DNA of 64,000 nt from contig NZ_CP063362.1 in the NCBI RefSeq assembly GCF_016807805.1, positions 992,001 through 1,056,000 of the forward strand. Reading direction: 5' to 3'. The position numbers and the translations under genes are program-made. The stretch is from Xanthobacter dioxanivorans. GTDB taxonomy: Bacteria; Pseudomonadota; Alphaproteobacteria; Rhizobiales; Xanthobacteraceae. This document shows positions 54,572 through 63,766 of the stretch, piece after piece; positions within the stretch are counted from its first letter, which is position 1, and each line of letters begins with the position of its first letter. The notes under the pieces are model-generated. The model saw only the letters and a list, made by a program, of their open reading frames with translations. It searched no databases and was not told where the DNA came from.

Positions 54572-56734
54572 TCAGTAGCGCAGGCGGGCGTAGTAGGAGG
54601 TCTGCGCCGCGGCGCGGGCCTGCCCGAGGGTGAGGATGCCGCGCTGGCGCAGCAGCGGCAGCAGCTTCAGGAAGATCTCCGCCGTCGCGAGCGCGTCGCC
54701 CAACGCGGTATGGCGGCCGGCGACGGCGACGCCGAGCCGCGCCGCCATGGCCTCCAGGCTGTGGTTGTCCTCCCCCGGATGGACGACGCCGCCAAGCAGC
54801 AGGGTGTCGAGCACCGGCTGGTCGAACCGCACGCCGGTCGCATCCGCCTTGAGGGTCAGAAAACGCAGGTCAAAGGCCACGTTGTGGCCCACCAGCACCG
54901 TCTCGGCGGCAAAGGCGTGAAAGGCGGGCAGCACGGCGGCGAGCCGGGGCTTGCCGCGCACCATCTCCGGCCGGATGCCGTGCACGGCAATGCCGGCCTC
55001 GGGGATGGAGCGCTCGGGGTCCACCAGCTGGTCGAAGCATTCGCTGGCGAGCAGGCGCCCGTTGACGATGCGGGTGGCGCCGATCTGCAGGATCTCGTCG
55101 CCGCCGGCGGGGTCGAGGCCGGTGGTCTCGGTGTCGAACACCGTGTAGGCGATCTCGCCGAGCGGCTGGTCGTCGCTCTCGCGGCTCTGGGCGCTGGCGG
55201 CGAAGAGGTCGAAGTCGTAATAGGCCGGGCGGCTTTCGCCGGGCGCCGGGACCTCGGGCGCGACGCCGGCCGCCACCGGCAGCAGGAAGCGGAAGCAGGC
55301 GCCCGCGCCATCGCGGGCGTGCTCCAGCCACAGCTCGCCGCCATGCCGTTCCACCACGTCGCGCACCGACAGGGGAGAAGGGGCGTCCCCCGCCTGCATG
55401 GGGCTCGTCTGCCAGCCGGTGAGGCGACGCCCCGGCGCCCCGGTCCCGCTCCAGGCCAGGTCCAGATGGGCGCGCCCGCCGGCCGGCGCGAGCCGCAGCG
55501 CGAGGTCCGGCTCGCCCACTGCCTCCACCAGCCGCGCGGCGAGGAAGGCCAGCGCCTTGATGAGGGCAAAGCTGTCCACGCTGAGCCAGATGTCGCCGTC
55601 CACCGCGTCGGTCGCCACCCGACGCCCGGTCTCGGCGGCAATACGCTGGGCGGCCGCGGCGACGAGGTCGGCGCCCAGCATGTCCTGCAGCGGCCAGCGC
55701 GTCTTCATGTCCTGCGAGGCGGTGGCGGCCAGCGCGGTAAGCCGCGCGCTCATGGCACCGACCTCGTCGCGCACCACCGCCTGGAAGCGCTCCCGGTCAG
55801 CCGGATCGAGGTCGGGATAGTCGAGCATGTCGAGGGCCGCCTGCATGCTGGCGAAGGAGGCGCGGCTCGCCTCCGACAAATCGAGCCAGCGGCGGTCCTG
55901 GCGGGACTGGGCCTCATACTCCTCGGTGATGTCGTCGAGCAGCAGCACGAACCCGTTGATCGCCGCCGTCTGGTCCGCCCCCGCCCGCACCGGGGCGAGG
56001 GACACCTGGATGAGGTGGCCGAGCGGCGTGGTGGTGACAAACCGCGCCGAGGCCCGCGCGTCGCCTCGGGCGATGCGCGCCTCGATGCCCTCGCGCGCAT
56101 GGTCGATGAGGGCCCGGTCGATGACCGCGTGGATGGAGCGCCCGAGCCCGATCAGCTCCGCCCCGCCGGCGCCGCCCGGGGCCGGCGACAGGCGGCGGAA
56201 GAGGCCGCGCGCCCGCGCATTGTAGAGCAGGATCCGCCCTTCGAGATTGAGCACCACCACCGATTGCGCGAGCTCCGCCATCAGGGCGGCGAGCTGGTCG
56301 CGCTGGACCGCCACGTCGCGGCTCGCATCCGCCACCAGCCGGGCCATGTCCTGCTCCAGGGCGCGGCGCTGCCCGGCAAGGGCGTTGACCGCCTCGGCGA
56401 GGACCCGCGTCCCGGGGCTGCCCTGCGGGGTGACATCGGGACCCGCCGCATCGCCGGCGAGCACCCGCGTCGCGTCGGCGAGGCGGGCGGGCGCCTCCAC
56501 ATAAGCGGCATGGAGGCGGCGGGCGAGAAGGCCCAGACCGGCAGCGGCGAGAAACCACCACAGCACCACCAGCATGCCGTGGCTGTCGACGAGGGGCGCG
56601 AGGGCCGCGACGACGCTCGCCCGCTCGTCCTCCCCCAGCGCCGCATAAAGGAGGCCCGCGCCGAGCACGAACCAGAGGCCGAGGATCGCGCCCGGCGTCA
56701 GCACGGCGAGGACCAGACGCCGGCCAGGGCTCAT
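54572..56734 (-). CDS. Membrane PAS/degenerate kinase protein fused to DnaQ-type 3'-5' exonuclease
   Basis: 720-aa fusion. Two membrane helices (about 7-32 and 53-72), then a PAS domain (about 150-270: SVVVLNLEGRILLYNARARGLF, FVLLLDDITEE). A histidine-kinase-like core follows (280-487) in which the phospho-acceptor His is missing (LSEASRASFASMQAAL) and the N-box lacks its Asn (FALIKALAFLAARLVE), though a GGELWLEH tail remains. Last comes an exonuclease domain: ExoI FDTETTGLD (D534, E536), ExoII GHNVAFDLRF (D622), ExoIII HTALGDA (H675, D680), a complete DEDDh set. So the kinase part looks dead and the nuclease live. It overlaps the receiver gene by 4 nt. Confidence 0.9.
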   Translation of the reverse strand: MSPGRRLVLAVLTPGAILGLWFVLGAGLLYAALGEDERASVVAALAPLVDSHGMLVVLWWFLAAAGLGLLARRLHAAYVEAPARLADATRVLAGDAAGPDVTPQGSPGTRVLAEAVNALAGQRRALEQDMARLVADASRDVAVQRDQLAALMAELAQSVVVLNLEGRILLYNARARGLFRRLSPAPGGAGGAELIGLGRSIHAVIDRALIDHAREGIEARIARGDARASARFVTTTPLGHLIQVSLAPVRAGADQTAAINGFVLLLDDITEEYEAQSRQDRRWLDLSEASRASFASMQAALDMLDYPDLDPADRERFQAVVRDEVGAMSARLTALAATASQDMKTRWPLQDMLGADLVAAAAQRIAAETGRRVATDAVDGDIWLSVDSFALIKALAFLAARLVEAVGEPDLALRLAPAGGRAHLDLAWSGTGAPGRRLTGWQTSPMQAGDAPSPLSVRDVVERHGGELWLEHARDGAGACFRFLLPVAAGVAPEVPAPGESRPAYYDFDLFAASAQSRESDDQPLGEIAYTVFDTETTGLDPAGGDEILQIGATRIVNGRLLASECFDQLVDPERSIPEAGIAVHGIRPEMVRGKPRLAAVLPAFHAFAAETVLVGHNVAFDLRFLTLKADATGVRFDQPVLDTLLLGGVVHPGEDNHSLEAMAARLGVAVAGRHTALGDALATAEIFLKLLPLLRQRGILTLGQARAAAQTSYYARLRY

Positions 56735-57189
56735 GCCGGCGCGTCCCCTGCCGATGCCTCCCTTGCGGGCGTGTCCCTCGCCAGCATGTCCTTCACCTTC
56801 TGCACCAGCTCGCGGGTGGAGAAGGGCTTGGTGACGTAGGCGTCCGCCCCCGCGCCCACGCCGCGCGCCATGTCGGTCTCCCGGCCCTTGGCGGTGAGCA
56901 TGACGATGCGGGTACGGCAGACATCCGCATCGGCGCGCACCGCCTCGCACACGTCGAAGCCGCTCATCCCCGGCATGGTGGCGTCGAGAAGGACCAGGCA
57001 GGGGTGCTCGCGGCGGATGGCCTCCAGCGCCTCGCGGCCGTCACGGGCGACGCGCACGTCGAAGCCCTCGCGCTTCATCATGAATTCCAGCGAGACGACG
57101 ATATTGGGCTCGTCGTCGGCGATGAGCACCTTGGCGACGCGGCTGGAATGCGGGGCGGGCCCCGGCTCGGGGATCAGTTCGGGCTCCAT
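56731..57189 (-). CDS. Stand-alone response regulator (receiver domain only)
   Basis: 152-aa CheY-like protein. The phospho-acceptor is D69 (LVLLDATMPGMSGFDV), with acidic D25/D26 (VLIADDEPN), T99 and K121 (YVTKPFS). The tail after the domain is only about 20 residues, so no DNA-binding output is present, unlike the LuxR-type CrbR/ErdR partners of similar kinases. It lies 88 nt from the SLC5-type kinase gene and overlaps the exonuclease fusion gene, so it probably passes phosphate signals between them. Confidence 0.93.
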   Translation of the reverse strand: MEPELIPEPGPAPHSSRVAKVLIADDEPNIVVSLEFMMKREGFDVRVARDGREALEAIRREHPCLVLLDATMPGMSGFDVCEAVRADADVCRTRIVMLTAKGRETDMARGVGAGADAYVTKPFSTRELVQKVKDMLARDTPAREASAGDAPA

Positions 57190-57277
57190 GGCGTGTCCTC
57201 CCTTTCTTGCATCGGTCCTGTCCGGGACGGGTCCGATGGACGTCGTTCAAGCGATGCCGATGCGGGATGAGCGCAGC

Positions 57278-60010
57278 TCATGTCCCATCGGGATGTGAAC
57301 GCAGGGGCAGTCGGAACGCGAAGCATGCGCCGCTGCCCTCTTGTTGGTCCAGCCACATCCGCCCGCCGAGATGTTCCACGATCTGGCGGCTGATCGGAAG
57401 CCCGAGGCCGGTGCCGGGCGGCCGGGTCAGGGCGTCGCCGCCCTGCCGGAACTTCTCGAATATGGTGTCGCGGTCGGCCGGCGGCACCCCCGGCCCGTTG
57501 TCCTTGACCGCCACCACGAGGCTGTCGCCGTCTAAGGCGAGGCTCACCGCGATGCGGCCGCCCTGCGCCGGCACGAACTTCGTGGCGTTGGAGATGAGGT
57601 TGAGCATCACCTGCGTCAGCCGATCGGGATCGGCGCGCAGAAGGGGCACCGCGTCGGGCGCCGTGAAGGTGATCTCGGCGCCGCGGCTGCGGGCCAGTTC
57701 GGCGGTGGCCTTCACCGCGTCGCCGACGAGGCGGCGCAGGTCCACGTCGGCGCTGTTCCATTCGGCCTGGCCGGATTCGATCTTGGCCATGTCCAGCACC
57801 TGGTTGACGAGCCGCCCGAGGCGCTCGCTCTCGCCGACGATAATGGCGAGGAACTCCGCGCGCTGCGCCGCCTCCATGTCCGGCGCGTCGAGCATCAGTT
57901 CCGACAGGGCGCGGATGGCGGTGAGCGGGGTGCGCAGCTCGTGGGTGACGGACGACATGAAGTCGTCCTTCAGCTCGTCCAGCGTCTTCAGCTGCGCGTT
58001 GGCGGCGGTGAGATCGGCCGATGCGACCTCCAGCGCGCGGGCATAGACGCGCAGCTGCGAGGCCTCGCTGAGGATCTCCATCACGTCGGCGGTGCCCAGC
58101 GGCTCCTCCTCGGCCACCGCCGCCACCAGCACCCGGGCCGAGGCGCTGCCCACCGCGCCGGCGAGCCGCCGCTCCACCCGGTCGACGAGGCGGGCGTCGG
58201 CGGTGAGGTCGGCGACCTCGGAGACGCCGCTCTCGCGGGCATGCTCGGCGAAGATCTGCCGCGCCGCCTCCGGGCCGAGCAGGCGGCTCGCCAGCGCCAT
58301 CAGGTCGGCCGGGCGGGCGCGGCCGCGCCAGAACACCGGCTCTTCGGTGCCGGCCGCCCGGCCGCGCGCGAACACGTCCACGAACAGCAGCGCCTGGCTC
58401 GCCTCCCGTCCCGAGGGCCCCCGCCACAGGGACAGGGCCACATAGAGAGAGACGTTGACGAGAAGGCTCCAGAACAGGGAGTGGGACAGGCTGTCGAGCC
58501 CGGACAGCCCGAATAGCCGTTCCGGGGCCAGGGCTGTGAGGCCGAACGGGCCGTGGAGGAGGAAGCCGTCGTCGATCCAGCCGGATTTCGCCACCGAGGG
58601 CAGCATCAGGGTATAGGCCCAGACCAGGAAGCCGCCGCCAAGGCCACAGACGGCCCCGAGGCGCGTGCCGTCGCGCCAGTACATGCCGCCGAACAAGGCG
58701 GGCGCGAACTGGGCCACGGCGGCGAAACTGATGAGGCCGATGGAGACCAGCGCATAGGCCTCCCCCGCCACCTGGAAATAAAGGTAGCCCAGCAGCAGGA
58801 TGCCGAGGATGGCGGCGCGGCGGATGTTGAGCAGCAGCCGCGTGAGGTCGCCCCCGGCCCGCGCGCCGAACGCCTTCAGCCGCAGCAGCGAGGGCATGAC
58901 CAGGTCGTTGCATACCATGGTGGAGACGGCGATGGTCTCCACGATCAGCATGCCGGTGGCCGCCGACAGCCCGCCCACATAGGCAAACAGCGCAAGGCCG
59001 GCCGCGCCATGGGCGAGGGGCAAGGAGAGCACGAAGGTTTCCGGATCCGCGCCCTTCGGCCCGAACAGCACCATGCCGCCCAGCGCCAGCGGCAGCACGA
59101 AGATGTTGATGACCAGGAGATAGGCGGGGAACACCCAGGCGGCGCGCTTCAGGTGCCGCTCGTCCACGCACTCCACCACCATCATCTGGAACTGCCGCGG
59201 CAGCAGCAGCACCGAGAGCATGGAGAGCAGGGTGAGGGTGAACCACTGGGCATAGCCGAAGCTGCCGGCCCCGCCTTCGCCGCCGAGCCGCAGCAGGGAT
59301 TTCAGCTCGGGCAAGGCCTGGGCGCGCGCCCAGATGTCGGCCATGCCGTCGAACAGGCCCCAGGTGACGAACACCCCCACCGCCAGGAAGGCGAGGAGCT
59401 TGACCAGGGATTCGAAGGCCACTGCCGCCACCATGCCCTCGTGCCGCTCGGCGCTGTCCAGGTGGCGGGTGCCGAACAGGATGGTGAACAGGGCCAGCGC
59501 CAGGGTCACCAGCAGCGTGCCGTCCTGCCACCAGGCGGGGCCCGCCGCGCCGTGCGCCGTGCCGGAGCCGGTGAGCAGCACGTAGCCGGAGGACACCGCC
59601 TTCAGCTGCAGCGCGATGTAGGGGACGATGCCGACCACGGTGATGAGCGTCACGACGGCGGCGAGCAGCGGGCTCTTGCCGTAGCGGCTGGCGATGAAGT
59701 CGGCGATGGAGGTGATGCGGTAGGTGTGGGCGATGCGGATCATCTTGCGCACCACGATCCAGGCCAGGAGCATGGCCAGCATGGGCCCGAGATAGATGGG
59801 CAGGAACCAGACGCCGGTGGTGGCCGCGCGCCCGACGCTGCCGAAATAGGTCCAGGCGGTGCAGTAGACCGCCAACGACAGGGCGTAGATCCAGGCGTTG
59901 CCGATCACCGAGCGGCCCTGCGCCGCCCGCCGGTCGGCGAAGGCGGCGACGGCGAACAGGAGCGCGAGGTAGCCCACCGCCGCGCCCACCACCACAGGCG
60001 CCGGGATCAT
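57278..60010 (-). CDS. SLC5-family sensor histidine kinase (CrbS/CbrA-like)
   Basis: 910-aa protein. Residues 1-~530 form a sodium/solute symporter-like domain with about 13 helices (NAWIYALSLAVYCTAWTYFGSVGRAATTGVWFLPIYLGP). A linker follows (550-650), then a cytoplasmic kinase: H-box with H690 (SSVTHELRTPLT), N-box N804/N808 (VMLNLISNATKF), G1 DNGPGVP (837-843), F-box and G2 GTGLGLPIS (866-874). This layout is that of CbrA, MxtR and CrbS, which sense or respond to organic acids, amino acids or acetate. Clustered with an acetate-permease-type gene, so acetate or a related acid is the likely cue. No receiver is attached; the adjacent gene supplies one. Confidence 0.95.
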   Translation of the reverse strand: MIPAPVVVGAAVGYLALLFAVAAFADRRAAQGRSVIGNAWIYALSLAVYCTAWTYFGSVGRAATTGVWFLPIYLGPMLAMLLAWIVVRKMIRIAHTYRITSIADFIASRYGKSPLLAAVVTLITVVGIVPYIALQLKAVSSGYVLLTGSGTAHGAAGPAWWQDGTLLVTLALALFTILFGTRHLDSAERHEGMVAAVAFESLVKLLAFLAVGVFVTWGLFDGMADIWARAQALPELKSLLRLGGEGGAGSFGYAQWFTLTLLSMLSVLLLPRQFQMMVVECVDERHLKRAAWVFPAYLLVINIFVLPLALGGMVLFGPKGADPETFVLSLPLAHGAAGLALFAYVGGLSAATGMLIVETIAVSTMVCNDLVMPSLLRLKAFGARAGGDLTRLLLNIRRAAILGILLLGYLYFQVAGEAYALVSIGLISFAAVAQFAPALFGGMYWRDGTRLGAVCGLGGGFLVWAYTLMLPSVAKSGWIDDGFLLHGPFGLTALAPERLFGLSGLDSLSHSLFWSLLVNVSLYVALSLWRGPSGREASQALLFVDVFARGRAAGTEEPVFWRGRARPADLMALASRLLGPEAARQIFAEHARESGVSEVADLTADARLVDRVERRLAGAVGSASARVLVAAVAEEEPLGTADVMEILSEASQLRVYARALEVASADLTAANAQLKTLDELKDDFMSSVTHELRTPLTAIRALSELMLDAPDMEAAQRAEFLAIIVGESERLGRLVNQVLDMAKIESGQAEWNSADVDLRRLVGDAVKATAELARSRGAEITFTAPDAVPLLRADPDRLTQVMLNLISNATKFVPAQGGRIAVSLALDGDSLVVAVKDNGPGVPPADRDTIFEKFRQGGDALTRPPGTGLGLPISRQIVEHLGGRMWLDQQEGSGACFAFRLPLRSHPDGT

Positions 60011-60094
60011 GGCGCCCTCCCCCGGCGGACGGGCGCGGACACGACCCGGGAGATGCGGCTCGGCTCGCCCATGGCGCCCTCGTCCGCCTGCGGC

Positions 60095-60397
60095 TCAGGA
60101 GCCATCGCCGGCGGGCGCCGGCGACGGGGGAAGGACGGAATCGGCACCCCTCAGCCGCCGCTCGCTCGCCACCGCGAGGGCAACGATGAGCGCCGCCCAG
60201 ATGGCGAACAGCGCCACCGGCAGCAAGGGCAGGCCGAACACCGTCACGTCCGCATCCCACACCATGAGCAGCGGGAAGTTGAAGGCCAGGAACCCGGCGC
60301 CGCACAGCGCCAGGAGAAGCTGCGGGCGCGGGCCGCGCTCGGCGGGCGCCTCGGCCGGAGCCCGTGCGGGCGCGTGATCGTCGCCGTTCGCCGTCAT
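60095..60397 (-). CDS. Small two-helix membrane protein in symporter-kinase cluster
   Basis: 100-aa protein with hydrophilic N-terminus (MTANGDDHAPARAPAEAPAE), helix LLLALCGAGFLAFNFPLLMVW, short loop, second helix PLLPVALFAIWAALIVALAVA and a polar tail. The DADVTVFGLPLLPVALFAIWA stretch resembles small proteins encoded next to SLC5 transporters and kinases; function unknown, perhaps a partner subunit. The start overlaps the stop of the DUF294 gene by 4 nt. Confidence 0.8.
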   Translation of the reverse strand: MTANGDDHAPARAPAEAPAERGPRPQLLLALCGAGFLAFNFPLLMVWDADVTVFGLPLLPVALFAIWAALIVALAVASERRLRGADSVLPPSPAPAGDGS

Positions 60398-62025
60398 AGC
60401 GCGTCGAACCGGTAGTGCCGCCCGAGCCACTGCTTGAAGCCGCGGACAATGGCGAGGGCCTCCTTCAGCGCCTGCCGCTCCAGCGTCCCGAGCTCGGTCA
60501 GGCGGATGGCATTGCCGGGGGGCCGGCCCTCGGCGATCTGGCGCAGGTTGCTGGCGAGCTTCAGGCCGATGAGGAAGCGCAGCGCATCGGTCAGGTCGCG
60601 GGCGAAGGAGGGCTCCATGTGCCCGGTCTCCACCAGCGCCTGGAGGCGCTCCGCCGTGCCGAGGGCATAGATACGGTGCTCCAGCGCCAGCGCCCGCACC
60701 CCGTGCACAAGCGGGAAGATGCCGAGCTTCTTCAGGTCGATCTCGGCGGCGGCGCGCCCGGTGAGGCCGGGCAGGCGGGACCACCAGCTGCCGCCCTCGC
60801 CGAAGCGCTCCACCGCCTGGGCGAAGCGGGCGAAATAGCCGGCGTCGTTCATCATCAGGAAGTCCACATGCGCCCGTGCCGCCGCGAGCAGCCCGCCATC
60901 CCCCGCCACCACGGCCGCGTCAAGGAAGATGGCAAGGTTCATGGGTCCTTCCGGATCCCCCCCATGGATCCAGCGCCGGAGCGTGTCCTTGAACGCCGAG
61001 AGGGGCTGGCACCACAGCGGGCGGCTCAGCATGATGCCGCCGGGGCACGGGGGATAGCCGAAATCGATGAGCGCCGCGGTGAAGCGCTGCGTGATGGCCT
61101 CCAGCCCCTCGCAGGCGAAGCCGTCGGCGAGCAAAAGGGCGTTGTCCTGATCGGTCTTGATGATCTGCTCGCCGCGGCCTTCCGAGCCCATCACCACCAG
61201 GCAGCTATTGGCGCGCAGCTCCGGCGGCGCCAGCATCTCCCACAGGCGGCGGAAGACCTGCCGGTTGAGCTCGCCCACCAGCGCGGCGATCACCTCGACG
61301 CGCACGCCGTCGCCATCGAGCACGGTCACGAGGCTGTCGATCTGGCGCGCGGCCGCCTTCAGCTCGTCGAAGCTGGTGGCCTGCGCCGCCTCCAGGGCGA
61401 TGAGGTGGGAGTGGTTGGCGACGAAGGCCATGAGGTCGAGCTGGCCGAGCACGCCGACGATGCCGTCCTCGCCGCTGCCCGCGCCCTCGCGCACCAGCAC
61501 CCGGTGGATGCGGTGGCGCAGCATGAGGATGAGGGCGTCGTAGAGCTCGTCGTCCGGGCGCACCGACCAGGGCTCGAAGGTCGCCACCTCGCGCACCGCG
61601 AGGCGATCCGGCGGCGTCTCCCGCAGCAGGGCGTCGCGCAGATCGGTGGTGGTGAAGATGCCGATGCGCCCGTCGTCGCGCACCAGCGCATCGCTGAGCC
61701 GGCGCTCGGAGAGGGCGCGGCACAGGCTGACGATGTCGGTGCCGCCATCGACGAAGAACGGTTTGCGCACATAGACGTCGCGCACCCGCGACGTCATCAG
61801 CGACACGAGCTCGCGCCGCTCCCGGCCGGACGCCGAAACCCGCCCGGGTCGGGGCGGGTCGGTGGGACGCGGCGGGTCGAAGGACGCGGCGGCCTGCGAA
61901 AGGCCGCCGTCCGCGTGGTCCTCGGCGGGGGGACTGGGGCCGCCCTGTCCCCGGGCCGTATCGGCCCGGGGTATCAGGCGGTCGTCATCGCTGGTGCCGG
62001 GCTCCGTATCGGGCGGGCGCGGCAT
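60394..62025 (-). CDS. CBS-domain/DUF294 nucleotidyltransferase-like protein
   Basis: 543-aa cytoplasmic protein. A disordered N-terminus (1-70) precedes a pair of CBS domains (about 76-200: LMTSRVRDVYVRKPFFVDGGTDIV, GIFTTTDLRDALL, HRIHRVLVREG). Then come a GlnD-type nucleotidyltransferase domain (VVMGSEGRGEQIIKTDQDNALL, 277-297, with G280-S281 and D292/D294) and a C-terminal DUF294 substrate-binding helical domain. CBS pairs usually bind adenine nucleotides. Such proteins are regularly found beside ActP permeases and DnaQ-like exonucleases. Reaction unknown. Shorter start possible at M77. Confidence 0.92.
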   Translation of the reverse strand: MPRPPDTEPGTSDDDRLIPRADTARGQGGPSPPAEDHADGGLSQAAASFDPPRPTDPPRPGRVSASGRERRELVSLMTSRVRDVYVRKPFFVDGGTDIVSLCRALSERRLSDALVRDDGRIGIFTTTDLRDALLRETPPDRLAVREVATFEPWSVRPDDELYDALILMLRHRIHRVLVREGAGSGEDGIVGVLGQLDLMAFVANHSHLIALEAAQATSFDELKAAARQIDSLVTVLDGDGVRVEVIAALVGELNRQVFRRLWEMLAPPELRANSCLVVMGSEGRGEQIIKTDQDNALLLADGFACEGLEAITQRFTAALIDFGYPPCPGGIMLSRPLWCQPLSAFKDTLRRWIHGGDPEGPMNLAIFLDAAVVAGDGGLLAAARAHVDFLMMNDAGYFARFAQAVERFGEGGSWWSRLPGLTGRAAAEIDLKKLGIFPLVHGVRALALEHRIYALGTAERLQALVETGHMEPSFARDLTDALRFLIGLKLASNLRQIAEGRPPGNAIRLTELGTLERQALKEALAIVRGFKQWLGRHYRFDAL

Positions 62026-62037
62026 CGGGCGCTCGCC

Positions 62038-63761
62038 TCAGTGCCCCGAGGCTTCCGAGGCGCCGATGCCGGTCTCCGACCGGACCTCCTGCGCCGGGAA
62101 CCCGGCCCGGTCGATCTTCGCCCTCTGGCTGTTGTCGAGGATCGAGACCAGCCAGATCCCCAGGAACCCGAGCGTCATGGAGAACAGGGCCGGCGAGGCA
62201 TAGGGGAAGGGCGCCGAGCCCACCGGGTTGCCGAGGGTGGCCTCCCACACCGAAGGTGACAGCACGGTCAGGATCACCGAGGACGCAAGCCCGAGGAACC
62301 CGCCGACCACCGCACCCTTGGTGGTGCAGTCCTTCCACAGCACCGACATGAAAAGCACCGGAAAGTTGGCCGAGGCCGCCACCGCGAAGGCCAGGGACAC
62401 CATGAAGGCGATGTTCTGCTTCTCGAAGGCGATGCCCAGAAGCACCGCCAGGATGCCGAGGCAGATGGTGGTGATGCGCGAGACCTTCAGCTCCGAGGCG
62501 CTGTCGGCCTTGCCGCCCTTGAACACGGTGGAATAGAGGTCGTGCGACACCGCCGAGGCGCCGGATAGGGTCAGGCCCGCCACCACCGCGAGGATGGTCG
62601 CGAACGCCACCGCCGAGATGAAGCCGAGGAAGATGTTGCCCCCACCGCCCGAGCCAGGTGCACCGCCGCCATGTTGGAGCCGCCGATGAGGCCGCCCTTG
62701 GCGTCGAGGAACTCCGGATTGGTGAGCACGAAGGTGATGGCGCCGAAGCCGATGATGAAGGTGAGCAGGTAGAAGTAGCCGATCCACCCGGTGGCCCACA
62801 TCACCGACTTGCGCGCTTCCTTGGCGCTCGGCACGGTGAAGAAGCGCATCAGGATATGGGGCAGGCCGGCGGTGCCGAACATCAGCGCCATGCCGAACGA
62901 GATGGCCGAGATCGGGTCCTTGATGAAAGTCCCCGGCCCCATGATGGACTGCCCGGCAGCGGCCGCCGCCTCCGGCGCGGCGCCCTTGGCCAGGGCGATC
63001 TGGGTCTTGACGCCCACCGCCGCGGCGAACATGCCCTCCGGGCTGAAGCCGTAGCGCCACATGACCATGAGGGCCATGAAGGTGGCCCCGCCCAGAAGCA
63101 GGCAGGCCTTGATGATCTGCACCCAGGTGGTGGCGGTCATGCCGCCGAACAGCACGTACACCATCATCAGCGCGCCGACGATGACCACCGCGATCCAGTA
63201 GTCGAGGCCGAACAGCAGCTTGATGAGCTGGCCGGCGCCCACCATCTGGGCGATCAGGTAGAAGGCCACCACCACCAGCGTGCCGGAGGCGGCGAAGATG
63301 CGCACCGGGGTCTGGGCGAAGCGGAAGGCGGCCACGTCGGCGAAGGTGAACTTGCCGAGGTTGCGCAGGCGTTCCGCCATCAGGAAGGTGAGGATGGGCC
63401 AGCCGACGAGGAAGCCGATCGAATAGATCAGCCCGTCGAACCCGGAGCTCATCACCGCCGCGGAGATGCCGAGGAAGGAGGCGGCCGACATGTAGTCGCC
63501 GGCGATGGCGAGGCCGTTCTGGAAGCCGGTGATACCGCCGCCGGCGGTGTAGAAGTCGGCCGCCGACTTGGTCTTGGCCGCCGCCCACTTGGTGATGAAG
63601 AGGGTGCCGACGACGAAGATCGCGAACATGGCGATCGCCGTCCAGTTGGTGTTCTGCTTCTCCGACGCGCCGATCGCCTCGGCGGCGAAGGCCGACGCGG
63701 GCAGGAGAGCGAGGGCGAGGACGCCCGCAAGGCGCAGCGCCCTGCCGATGGAAGTGTGCAT
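62038..63761 (-). pseudogene. actP: Cation/acetate symporter ActP-like, frameshifted
   Basis: SLC5-family sodium/acetate symporter in two reading frames. From 63761 the first frame gives a signal-like N-terminus [20 protein letters not shown], then [25 protein letters not shown] and helices through [19 protein letters not shown]. Near 62639-62643 the frame is lost at a five-base G run (minus strand) and reads ATSSSASS to a stop at 62571. The other frame continues perfectly with [38 protein letters not shown] to GASEASGH, ending at 62038. One extra base would restore the expected VGGN. It could be a real inactivating mutation or a homopolymer sequencing error; the rest of both halves is intact. 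Confidence 0.85.
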
Positions 63762-63766
63762 CGCGG

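Noticed and set aside
58553..60415. A 620-codon plus-strand frame opposite the SLC5-type kinase
   Set aside because: It has repetitive Gln/His/Glu/Gly composition and no family motifs, while the minus strand encodes a complete symporter-kinase.
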